In this document: positions 1-9,911 of the stretch, one piece after another | Layout: every line of letters starts with the position of its first letter | How positions within the stretch are numbered: position 1 is the first letter of the stretch | NCBI GenBank assembly: GCA_963575745.1 | Contig: CAUYUJ010002079.1 | Span: 1-64,000, forward strand | Length of the DNA: 64,000 bases | Direction: 5' to 3' | From: Prorocentrum cordatum | Taxonomy: Eukaryota; Sar; Dinophyceae; Prorocentrales; Prorocentraceae | Notes under the pieces: model-generated | The model's input: only the letters and a program-made list of their open reading frames with translations | What the model was told of the DNA's origin: nothing | Databases searched by the model: none | Translations under genes and position numbers: made by a program

Positions 1-2
1 AC

Positions 3-76
<74 letters not shown>

Positions 77-119
77 ACACGCACATACACACACACACAC
101 CACGCACACAGCGCTATCT
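1..119. repeat. (CA)n microsatellite
   Basis: Nearly pure CA dinucleotide repeat to about position 72, then interrupted CA/CGCA repeats. The true length is unknown because it begins at the window edge. Confidence 0.97.
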
Positions 120-122
120 ACC

Positions 123-398
123 GTGATGACCTACCTGTCTCAGCGGGTCGCCGAAGGAAGCCTTCTGCCCTGGGACGCCAGATGTCTTCAGAGAAACATT
201 CCCGCAAAGACCCCCCCTAAAAACGCCCACGCCCTAATAGAAAAATTCCGACGCGACAGCCTGGTGGAGAGCATCGCGAGAGTCGCCCCTCGAATTGCGA
301 GCGTTCCGACGGAGGCTGTAAAACCCGTTCCCGATGCCGTGCGGCCCGCGCCCAGAAGGAACATGAAAGCGGACCCGTTCTTTGCCCAAGCCGTATAA
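123..398 (+). CDS. Candidate small ORF or terminal exon, function unknown
   Basis: A 91-codon open frame from ATG at 123 to TAA at 396-398. The translation looks protein-like: a mixed charged and hydrophobic N-terminal half and a proline-rich C-terminal third. I recognise no domain. The minus strand is also open over much of the same stretch, so coding is not proven. It directly follows a CA microsatellite and could be the last exon of a gene that starts outside the window. No promoter or splice site was assigned. Confidence 0.2.
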   Translation: MMTYLSQRVAEGSLLPWDARCLQRNIPAKTPPKNAHALIEKFRRDSLVESIARVAPRIASVPTEAVKPVPDAVRPAPRRNMKADPFFAQAV

Positions 399-1655
399 CT
401 CCGCCGCCCCAACCAAACAAAGGAAGGACAACTGGTTTTTCACGCTGTAGTCGCTCCTGCCCGCAATTCGAAGAGGTTTCAAGTCAGCCTGGGCCACTCC
501 CTCGCGGCCTCCACGATGGGAACACATGCGTTTGAGCTGGCAAACTGTCGGGCTGAAGGCCGCGAGTTCCCTGAGCGCAAGAAGCCTAGACGCCTGCGAA
601 CTAGCCTCGGGGGCACGATCTACCTCTGGCTCTGGCTCGCTCTCTGCCACGGGATGCCCCGCGCTCCAATTGCGCGGCACGCCGCCTCTTGCCAGCAGTT
701 CCGCTGCGTTCCGGGAGCGGCAGTTTGGCTGAAACGACGTAGTAAGGAGCAAAGGGAAACGAACCATCTGACGCACAATGCGGTCACCAAGGGCCAACTG
801 GAGAAACACGGCGCCATCGGGGAGTTCCATTCCCAAAAGCCTCGGGATTTTTCCAGAGTTACGGCAACAACTCGGGCCCCCAACACAGCGAAGCCTGAAC
901 ATAGATCAAATTTCACAGCTCCGCGGCGGCCTTTGTCGCAGGAGCTAATGCAAGGTCGTGATCAATATCCTTCCACTGGGCCTGGAGGGCACCAAGGGTG
1001 GGTGACCTTTACAACACCACTTCCTCCAACCTTAACGCGTTTGGACCACACAGGACCGACGCAACGGAGACACCGTTAATTGCACACTGCTTATCGTGAT
1101 GCTTCGTTCTGTACTCTTGCTTGGGGGCCGCCCGCAATCGACAAATATCCTGGGACGTTTGCCAAAACGAGTTGCGATCCCTTACGGAAAGGACATACTG
1201 CTGGGCTGACGCCAGGGCCGGCGCCCCAGAGCCGCGAGACCGGTACGTACCCTGCCCCCTGTGAACACGGCGGCGCGCGCGAGCAGCGCGCGTGCGACCA
1301 GCAACTTAAGCGGAGGGATTGCAGCGAGAGGCAGGGCTGGAGAGTGGACGAGACAGGGGTGTCGGTTGTGTTCCAGACAACGCTCTCTGACGGCAGCAGC
1401 CGAAGGCGCCATTAGACAGCTCCCCCAGCCACAGATGGCCAAGAGAGCAGTACACGACGAGGAGGAGCAGCAGGGGGGGGAAAGCAGGCCAGGGAGGGGA
1501 CAGTCAAGACAGGAAATGATGAGCAAGTCCCCTTGCCTGCTCGCAACATCCACCCACACGAACAGATAAGCAGACAAGCCCGACGCAAGAAGGGCAAAGC
1601 GCTGCGACTGCGTGCTTGCGGGCCCCACGCGCGCGCGACATGGCAACAAGGCCAC
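399..1655. other. Unassigned GC-rich region
   Basis: Several overlapping open frames occur on both strands (for example 516-1079 plus and 234-902 minus), as expected in GC-rich DNA. None shows a recognisable domain, motif or consistent codon pattern. A G-rich run lies near 1474. I see no RNA gene here. Confidence 0.5.
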
Positions 1656-1663
1656 GCCGGGCC

Positions 1664-1678
1664 AACCACACACACACA

Positions 1679-1716
<38 letters not shown>

Positions 1717-1727
1717 AACAACACACA
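1664..1727. repeat. (CA)n microsatellite, second tract
   Basis: About 60 bases of CA repeats with a few CAAA interruptions. Reading frames through it give meaningless Thr-His or Cys-Val runs. Confidence 0.97.
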
Positions 1728-2056
1728 TGCGATCACGCGGCGTTCGCTCGCAGCGGGGGGGACAAAAAAGACAAACGGGATGGGGGGGGGGGAGACAGGG
1801 GAGGCGGGGGGGGAGAACGGTAAGGAAAGGACGCGGGGCGAGCTTTGCGACGCACACAGGCGGGCGCGGCATCAGGAGCAACACTGCACGACGCCATGAA
1901 GCAACCAAGGCAAGACCGCGACGCAGGCACGACACAAGCAACAAGCATGGACCACGCGCGCCTGCGGAGCAACAGGTGCACAGGCACGTGACGTCGCCAG
2001 GCCTCTACATCAAAGTCTCGACCCAGCACACGTGCAAGCGAGAGGGGGATTGCGCG
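1728..2056. other. G-rich plus-strand stretch without a gene
   Basis: Contains several runs of 6-9 G (about 1756-1815) on one strand, which could form G-quadruplexes, then ordinary GC-rich sequence. No coding region is recognisable. Confidence 0.45.
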
Positions 2057-2134
2057 CACACGCGGAGGAGACGAACCTAGAGGGCAAGACACTCATGCAA
2101 AACAAACTCCCGCACGCAAGCATGCGTATCGAAC

Positions 2135-2558
2135 CTAAGATAATTCATTGACGGTGCCAAGAATGAGGGCACAAAAAACAATGGCGAGCAATCAATGCAG
2201 CGAGAGGCTTTCGTGCCACACCACAGCAGGAGGAAAATAGAACGCAACTGGGGACCCACGAACGTCGCTGGAGCCCAGAAGCCCTGAGGCCTCAACGGCC
2301 AGCCCCGCCCCCGAGCCAACCAGAGCACGGAGCAGGGACCGGACAGAAACCCCTTGCCCAACAATCGTAGGCGAGGTACGCCGCGGGACAACAGGCCTTG
2401 CAAACAACAAAGACGATCAAGACAACAAAAGCACAAGAGGCTGGGGCGGCGGCGGCGGCAGTGGCCGCACATGCCCGCGCCCGCCCGCCCCCCGACGACA
2501 TGGGACTTTCGACAAACACGACAGAACATTCGCTCACGTTTGACCCTTGGGCCAACAT
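2135..2558 (-). pseudogene. Retroposed spliced-leader mRNA copy, frameshifted
   Basis: Paralogue of the intact 143-codon frame at 5521-5952. The start ATG (2556-2558), the downstream Ser/Cys-rich N-terminus and the stop region align. The GCC/GCG alanine tract differs in length, so the downstream part is read in another frame. It lies just 3' of two relict spliced leaders on the minus strand, indicating a reverse-transcribed mature mRNA. Function of the original protein is unknown. Confidence 0.55.
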
Positions 2559-2560
2559 GT

Positions 2561-2596
2561 CTTGAGTCAAAAGTGCTTGAACCAAAACGGTTACGT
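2561..2596 (-). other. Tandem relict dinoflagellate spliced leaders, copy 1
   Basis: On the minus strand, 2576-2596 matches the 3' 21 nt of the dinoflagellate spliced leader at about 17 positions. It contains TTTTGG-TCAAG with one transition. Three bases on, 2561-2572 reads TTTTGACTCAAG, 11 of 12 matching the leader's 3' end. A leader followed by a truncated leader is the known signature of repeatedly recycled dinoflagellate mRNAs. Confidence 0.75.
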
Positions 2597-2599
2597 ACT

Positions 2600-4984
2600 T
2601 ATTTATTTCAACATTATTCATCCAATTTTTGAATTTATTTCTCCAGGTAACTAATTATGCATCGCTTATGTAGTGTTTATGTCATTATATAGATTGCATT
2701 GCTTATTGATTCATTGCATATGTCTACGTATGTATGTACTTACTTACGTTATTTGTAGATATGGATTTACTAGTGTGTGCTTCTGCGTGTATGAATCGAA
2801 TTTTTGTATACGCACGCCTATCTTTAGTTGTGTATTATTTATGCAATTGTCCATATACTGCTTATCAAATACACACATATAAAATAATTATGTAACTTAC
2901 TACTGAATTGTCAACGTACGAGCTTATTTCTTTATTTGTGTAGGTCGGTAGGTGTGTATATACATGTATGTATAGACTGTGCGCTTCTCACTGTACGTGA
3001 TGAGATGTTTACTTATGCATGCGTGTATTACTGTAATTATACACTTGTGTATGTATGTATGCACGTATGTGTTCTTTCAGTTACTTATGTAAATGTGTAT
3101 GTAGGAAGTTATTTCTTATGTTTATACACATCCTGCCATTATTCACGTATTGGCATTATGTACTTATATAGTTGTGTATTTACTTGTTTAGGTATGAATG
3201 CATGTTCATAGTTATTTACTTCTACGTGTAGTCCTGTATTGATGTATGAGTTATTCAATTCTGTGTTCACTGTGTACCTACAGATCTACTCATGTATATG
3301 TGTATGTACGTACTTACTTGTGCATACATTTGCTTGAACATGCATTATGCATTCATTTCTATGTTACTAAATACGACTATCTACTTTTGAGTGCAATCAT
3401 TACCTATACATTGTTCAATTAATTTACCCTTTTAAATGTTCATTGCTCTTCCACTAATTATTTTTTCTTAGGGAACAGTTTCCTTTGATATTCTACTACA
3501 GTGTACAAGTATTGAGTAATGTACGTATTCCTTAATGTACGTGCTTATGTATCATCTTATGTATTTAAGTATGCTGTTAGGTGTATGTACAATTACCTAT
3601 ATATGGATTGATTATGTGTTTGTTCATGGATTTGATAATGTGTACTCTTAGGTATTCTGCCAAGATATATTCGACAATGTGTGTGTACGTACGTCTGTGC
3701 TTATTGTGTTATGCTTTTATGTGTGTACTTACGTTGTTGTGTACGTACGTCCTGATCCCATTACAAACTGTTTATGTATTATTCAGTTACCTATATCTAT
3801 GGATAGATGTGATTGTTTATATGAAGTTCTGTACTTATGTAATTACTTAGTTACGCAATTGAGTTCGAGTCCTATGACGTACTTGTTTCGTTCAGTGTGC
3901 AATGGATTGTTTATTCATGTCTCTAACCTTATTAGTATTTTTAAACAGAAAAAAGAACAAAACAAAAAAAAAAAAAAAAAAATATTGCGTTGTTTGTGTA
4001 TGCGCCTGTATTCATTTGTTGATGCCTGCGTTTAACCATTCAAAGATACAGTATTCCTTTCCTGGATGAACTAATTCATTTCACTCTCATGTATGTTATA
4101 TCCATGCGGTACTTCATGTATTCAAGTACTCAGTCAAACATGTATTTATTGATTGATGTGTCGATCTATCTATGTATCTATATGAATGTTATTACCCATA
4201 TACGTATGGATTCCATTAGTTGTTCACCTAATCATTTGTTTATATGTTTTTTATACTTCGTGATAAATATAAACCCTGGTGCCTGACTTCCTCACGTACT
4301 TACATACGTATGGATTTACTTATTTACTCATCGATTGAACTATTTATATTGCTTTGTTTATGCATTTGTGCATAGCTACATGTTCGCGTTTATCTATGTC
4401 TGGATTTACTAATGAATATACTTAGTTACTCATTTGTTCATTTAATATTAATGCATTCGTGAATTTATCTATGCAGTTCATTATTTAGTCATGCGTCCGC
4501 TTATCACCTTGCTCATTAATTATTTATGTATGTATTGAATTATGTATGTGTGCCTTTATGTATTTATGCATGTATGCATACATGGGTGTACTTCTTTACG
4601 TATCTATAAAAATACGTATTTGACTATGTATCTATTTATGTTCCTGGTCATTCCTTCATTTTCTGACCTCATGTGTTTAACTGGTATCTAGTGGTTCCTG
4701 TATGTATTTATTCGTGCATGTCTTTCGGTATTAGTTTGTTCAATTTGGTAACAACTTCTTTATTTCTCATACATGTATTTAATTTACCATGGATGTGCTT
4801 CCTTACTGATTTCTTGAATTATGTACTTAGATAGCGATTCATGTGTTTACTTCTTTGTGTGTTACTCATCCATGTATTCATCTCTTGATTGGTTTATGTA
4901 GTTCGTCTCTCTAGTCATAAATATGTATATAGAAATATATATATATATATATATATATGAATATATATGATTCGTATGGGTTCA

Positions 4985-5027
<43 letters not shown>

Positions 5028-5440
5028 CTGTTTAATTGTTGGTTCATGTATTTGCTTGAGTATCATTACTTCATCTATTTATTTCATGTGTTGTACCTAT
5101 TCATATAATTATCCCTTTATGTATTCATTGTTTAGTTATGTATGCATGCGTTGTTTGATTTATCTCATTCGTTACTTATGTACTTATGTATGTACTTATC
5201 TATGAATTCGTGTCTTATTTCTCTATCTACTTATGTACTGATGTACCTGTTTGTTTAATTATTTGTTTTGATCTACTCATGGCTTATGCATTCACTAACT
5301 TACTTGTTTACTTATTGCTGAATTCAGTTGCTTTCACATTTATGTATTTATATAGCGTGTGTGAATGTATTTAATTACTGATTTCTTCACTTATTCATTC
5401 AAGTAACCAATTCATGGTGTACTTATCTATATACTTAATT
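2600..5440. other. AT-rich low-complexity DNA without genes
   Basis: Degenerate TATGTA/TTTATG-type sequence with a short poly(A) run at about 3963-3981. Open frames here encode Tyr/Leu/Cys/Val-rich strings produced by composition. I see no RNA gene or domain. Confidence 0.7.
4934..5023. repeat. (TA)n microsatellite tracts
   Basis: Two nearly pure TA repeats (about 4934-4958 and 4986-5023) separated by a short unique spacer. Confidence 0.95.
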
Positions 5441-5520
5441 GTTACACGCGGAGGAGACGAACCTAGAGGGCAAAACACTCATGCAAAACAAACTCCCGCA
5501 CGCAAGCATGCGCATCGAAC

Positions 5521-5952
5521 CTAAGATAATTCATTGACGGTGCCAAGAATGGGGGGCAAGAAAAACAATGGCGAGCAATCATTGCAGCGAGAGGCTTCCG
5601 TGCCACACCACAGCAGGAGGAAAATAGAACGCAACTGGGGACCCACGAACGACGCTGGAGCCCAGAAGCCCTGAGGCCTCAACGGCCAGCCCCGCCCCCG
5701 AGCCAACCAGCGCACGGAGCAGGGACCGGACAGAAACCCCTTGCCCAACAATCGTAGGCGAGGTACGCCGCCGGACAACGGGCCCTGCAAACAACAAAGA
5801 CGATCAAGACAACAAAAGCACAAGAGTGCTGGGGCAGCAGCGGCGGCGGCAGTGGCCGCACATGCCCGCGCCCGCCCGCCCCCCGACGACATGGGGCTTC
5901 CCTCGACAAACACGACAGAACATTCGCTCACGTTTGAACCTTGGGCCGACAT
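5521..5952 (-). CDS. Retroposed ORF of 143 codons behind relict spliced leaders
   Basis: Open frame of 143 codons. The ATG at 5952-5950 is the first one after the two relict leaders, which is why I chose it over the upstream in-frame ATG inside the leader region. The protein starts Ser/Cys/Val-rich, has an alanine tract from GCN repeats (about residues 30-45), a Cys/Leu-rich segment, a Gly/Arg/Trp-rich middle and a short hydrophobic run near residue 120. No domain is recognised. The neighbouring paralogue is frameshifted, so this may be a decaying retrocopy of a UTR-rich transcript. No poly(A) remnant is visible at its 3' side. Confidence 0.4.
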   Translation of the reverse strand: MSAQGSNVSECSVVFVEGSPMSSGGGRARACAATAAAAAAPALLCFCCLDRLCCLQGPLSGGVPRLRLLGKGFLSGPCSVRWLARGRGWPLRPQGFWAPASFVGPQLRSIFLLLWCGTEASRCNDCSPLFFLPPILGTVNELS

Positions 5953-5954
5953 GT

Positions 5955-5990
5955 CTTGAGTCAAAAGTGCTTGAGCCAAAACGGTTGCGC
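5955..5990 (-). other. Tandem relict dinoflagellate spliced leaders, copy 2
   Basis: On the minus strand 5970-5981 is TTTTGGCTCAAG, an exact match to the last 12 nt of the leader. Continuing to 5990, about 17 of 21 positions match, with mostly transitions. Next, 5955-5966 is TTTTGACTCAAG, a second, truncated leader. The retrogene ATG follows within a few bases. This is the main evidence for assigning the window to a dinoflagellate. Confidence 0.85.
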
Positions 5991-6540
5991 ATTTATTGAT
6001 TCCATAGTTTTTCCACCAACTTTTGAATTTATTTATCCATGTAACTAGTTATGCATTGATTATGTAGTGTCTATGTCATTTAAAAAAAATCTGTTATTGA
6101 TTCATTGAATATGTGTACGTGTTTATTTACTTACTTACTTTAATATATGGATTCACTGATGTGTGTGCTTTTGCGTGTATGGATCGATGTTTTGTCTAGA
6201 CGTACACATATATTATGTAAATTCCTATTTAGTTGTCAACGTACGAGCTTAGTTGTTTATTTGTGTAGGTAGGTAGGTGTGTCTGTACATGTCTGTATGG
6301 ATTGTGCGTTTGTCACTGTGTGTGATGAGATAGTTGCGTATGCATGCGTGTATTGCTTTATGTATTAATGTGTATATGTATGTATGCATGTATGTGTTAT
6401 TGTAGTTACGTATGTACGTGTTTATGTACGAAGGTATATAGTATGGTTGTATTTATCATGTTAGTATTCGTGTACTTGATGTATGTACGTATATAGTTGT
6501 GTATTTAGTCATTTAAGTATGAATGCATGCTCATAATTAT

Positions 6541-7893
6541 TCCCAACCCTCCCTTGGTTGGGTACTCGTTTTGAATAGAGCATGGTCGCCCCGTCCTCCC
6601 GCCCACCTCCCTCCTGCCTCCTACCTCCTCCTCGCGGCGCCCTTTGGGGGGCTGCGGTCTGCGCATCTGTCGCCTCCTGCGATCTTGCGCAACTGTCGGC
6701 ACTTTCGTGGGCTCCTGGGAGGCCCAGCGGAGTGGGGGAGACACGCAGATCGCGTCGGGACCTTGCGGCTCCCTGCGGGGTGAGCTGCCAACTGCGCAAC
6801 TGTCGGCACTTTCGTGGGCTCCTGGGAAGCCCAGCGGAGTGGAGGTGACACGCAGATCGCGTTGGGACCTCGCGGCTCCCTGCGGGGGGAGCTGCCAACT
6901 GTGCAACTGTCGGCACTTTCGTGGGCTTCTGGGAGGCCCAGCGGAGTGGGAGTGACACGCAGATCGCGTCGGGACCTCGCGGCTCCCTGCGGGGAAGGCT
7001 GCCAACTGCGCAACTGTTGGCACTTTCGTTGGCTCCTGGGAGGCCCAGCGGAGTGCGGGGACACGCAGATCGCGTCGGGACCTCGCGGCTCCCTGCGGGG
7101 GGAGCTGCCAACTGCGCAACTGTCGGCATTTTCGTGGGTTCCTGGGAAGCCCAGCGGAGTGGGGGTGACACTCAGATCGCGTCGGGACCCCGCGGCCCCC
7201 TGCGGGGGGAGCTGTCAACTGCGCAACTGTCGGCACTTTCGTGGGCTCATGGGGGGCCCAGCGGAATGCGGGGACACGCAGATCGCGTCGGGACCTCGCG
7301 GCTCCCTGCGGGGGGAGCTGCCAACTGCGCAACTGTCGGCACTTTCGTGTGCTCCTGGGAGGCCCAGCGGAGTGGGGGTGACACGCAGATCGCGTCGGGA
7401 CCTCACGGCTCCCTACGGGTGGAGTTGCCAACTGCGCAACTGTCGGCACCTTCGTGGGCTCCTGGGAGGCCCAGCGGAGTGGGGGGACACGCAGATCGCG
7501 TCGAGACCTCGCGGCCCCCTGCGGGGGGAGCTGCCAATTGCGCAACTGGCGGCACTTTCGTGGGTTCCTGGGAGGCCCAGCGGAGAGGGGGTGACACGCG
7601 GATCGCGCCGAGACTTCGCGGCTCCCTGCGGGGGGAGCTGCGATCTTGCGCAACTGTCGGCACTTTCGTTGGCTCCTGGGAGGCTCCGCGGAGTGGGGGT
7701 GACACGCGGATCGCGCCGAGACCTCGCGGCTCCCTGCGGGGGGAGCTGCCAACTGCGCAACTGTCGGCACTTTCGTGGGCTCCTGGGAGGCCCTTGCGTG
7801 GGCCTCTTAGACGTCCAGCGGATGTTCAGCTATTTTGAAAGCGCCTGTTGATAATGCCACCTGTTGCCAACGGGTTGGGTACGTCCCTGGGCC
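6541..7893. repeat. GC-rich 107-bp minisatellite insertion (about 11 units)
   Basis: The conserved AACTGTCGGCACTTTCGTGG motif recurs every 107 bp (6691, 6798, 6905, 7012 and on to about 7759). The whole block interrupts the AT-rich duplication: copy 1 runs uninterrupted across the equivalent point near 3218. CCCAACCC at 6542 and GGGTTGGG at 7872 form a short inverted pair near the ends, and GGTTGGGTAC occurs directly at 6556 and 7873. Because 107 is not a multiple of 3 and the unit lacks stops, long frames open on both strands; I do not annotate them as genes. Confidence 0.9.
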
Positions 7894-9718
7894 CTATATT
7901 TTTACACGTAGACATGTATTGATATACAATTATTTCAATTAGTTGTTCACTGCTTACTTACATATAGAATCATGTATGTGCGAAAGTATGTATTTACTGG
8001 TGCATAAATTTGTTTAAGCATGCATTATGTATTCCGTTAAATGTTAATAAGTATAAGTATACACTTATATATGTAATTATTATCGATATATTGTTCAACT
8101 TGATTGTCAATGTTCAATATGTTTCATATATGGTTTAAGTGGGGGAAATTCTCTTGCTGTATAATTACTGAGTGTATAGTTATTGGTTATTGTATTGCTT
8201 CATCCATATCTGTGTTTATTTATCATCTCATGTATTTAAGTACGTTGTTAGGTGGTTGTACAATTACGTATAGATGCATTGATTATGCGTTTGCTCATGT
8301 ATTTGTGAATGTACAATCTCAAGTAGTTCTGCAGAGATGGATTCGACAAAATATGTACGTACGCATGTGTCTATTTAGTTATGTTTTTATGGTTTAACTT
8401 ACGTTCGTGCGCATGCGTGTCCTTATCCCATTGCTTACTATTAATGAATATGTTTTGCCATGTATATGCCACTGATTGTTTGTATATAGTTATGTACTTA
8501 TTCGTTTACTCCGTTTCGTAACTGTTTGTTGAAATTCGTTGGTGTTATTTACGTGTCTAATTTTGTTATTGCTATACAAGAAGTCATTACAGTATTTCTT
8601 TGGTTGTGTATATGTTTGTCTTATTGGTTGATGCATTCACTTAAACATTCAAAGATATATCATTCATTTTCTCTGAGTTTACTAATTCATTTAACTTTCC
8701 TGTATATGTACAATGCGATGCTTCATGTATCCAAGTATGTATATGAACATGTATTTTGGGATTGATATATCTACAAGTCTATATATGCATCTACTTATTT
8801 GTTATTACCTACACACGAATGGACCCCATTAGTTATTAACCGAATTGCCTTTATTTATATAAACCTACTGCCTGACTTACCTACGTACTTACATACGTAT
8901 GGATTCACTATTTATTCATTGATTGAAATATGCATGTATTTATGTGTTGTTTCATATGCCTTTGTTTGAAACTACATCTACGGGCTCATCTATGTCTGGA
9001 TGTATTAATTCATCTACTTATTTACGAATTTCTTCATTTATTACTAATGTAGTCGTGGACTGATCTATGCACTGAGTTGTTCATTCATGCGTCCGCTTAT
9101 CACCTTGTGTATTTATGCCTTACGTAGGTATTGAATTGTTTATGTGTGCCTTGATGTGTTTATGTATGTATTCATACATGGGTTTACTTATTTACTTATT
9201 TATATAGTTAAGTATGTGCTATTTATGTATTTATTTATGTTCCCATTCATTCCTTCATTTTCTGACCGATGTATTCATTCATGTATTTACTTATGTTTTA
9301 ACTATGTATGGAATGGTTTCTGTATGTCTTGATTTGTGTATGTCCTCCTTTATCAATGTGTTCAACTGGGTAACAATTAATTCGCTTGTTTAATTTATTT
9401 TCTTGCATAGATGTATATGATTACTCATGTATTGTGTACGTATCGAGCTCTTGACTTAGATACTTAGGTAGCTATTCATGCGTTTACTTCTTTGTGGTAT
9501 TCATCCATTTCTTCATGTCTATATTGGCTTGTGTACCTTGTTGTTCTACAGTTATGTATATATGTATGTACGCATGGGTTCACCTATATAACTTTTCCTT
9601 TGCCTGTTTCATTGTTCATTCATGCATTTGCTTGTTGATGACTACTTCATTTAAGTATTTCATGTGTTTTACATATTCGCGTAGTTCTCCCGTTTATGTA
9701 TTTATATGCTTAGTTATT
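7894..9718. other. AT-rich low-complexity DNA (copy 2), no genes seen
   Basis: Continuation of the duplicated AT-rich sequence, matching about 3220-5135. No feature is recognisable apart from short TATG/TTTA repeats. Confidence 0.7.
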
Positions 9719-9720
9719 AG

Positions 9721-9911
9721 GCAGTCGGTTCCCGGAAGTGAACCGATAGTAAAACTTCCTCGGGGAAGCTGAGCTGCTCCCAGAATGAAGATTATATGCA
9801 AATGCTTCGCGTGAAAATCTGCTTTCTCAAAATGAATGCTTGGATATCTTTCAATTTTTAGCAAAACCCACCAAAAGTTATCACATTGTCCGTTTTGGTC
9901 GGGTCGACCAA
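9721..9911 (+). mobile_element. Body fragment of a B/C-type element (host of the first insertion)
   Basis: Matches the body at 59105-59290: the TTCCCGGAAGT motif, AAAATCTGCTTTCTC, and the terminal TTGGTCGGGTCGACCAA palindrome. It ends at ...GACCA-A where the type A element starting at 9912 has inserted. The host resumes at 11466 (CTAGCTCCACC). Confidence 0.75.

Larger units (their letters stand above)
2057..5443. repeat. Tandem segmental duplication, copy 1 (3.4 kb)
   Basis: The block from the CGGAGGAGACGAACC motif near 2062 through the AT-rich stretch matches 5444-9718 in the same order and orientation. It comprises a GC-rich ~540-bp retrogene, then long AT-rich sequence. The first ~550 bp are well over 90% alike; the AT-rich part is more diverged. 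Confidence 0.85.
5444..9718. repeat. Tandem segmental duplication, copy 2, with insertion
   Basis: Second copy of the 2057-5443 block. It is interrupted at 6541-7893 by a GC-rich minisatellite insertion absent from copy 1 and ends at a point matching about 5135 of copy 1, where the mobile-element array begins. Confidence 0.85.

Noticed and set aside
234-1079. 222-codon minus and 187-codon plus ORFs near the start of the window
   Set aside because: They overlap each other in GC-rich DNA, have no recognisable domain, and neither shows convincing protein-like composition.
6505-7851. Proteins of 300-421 codons across the 107-bp repeat
   Set aside because: Open on both strands and in several frames from one repeated unit. 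The translations are the same unit read in shifted frames.
2600-9718. Short ORFs in the AT-rich DNA
   Set aside because: Cys/Tyr/Leu/Val-rich translations follow from TATG/TGTA composition. They are not conserved between the two duplicated copies.
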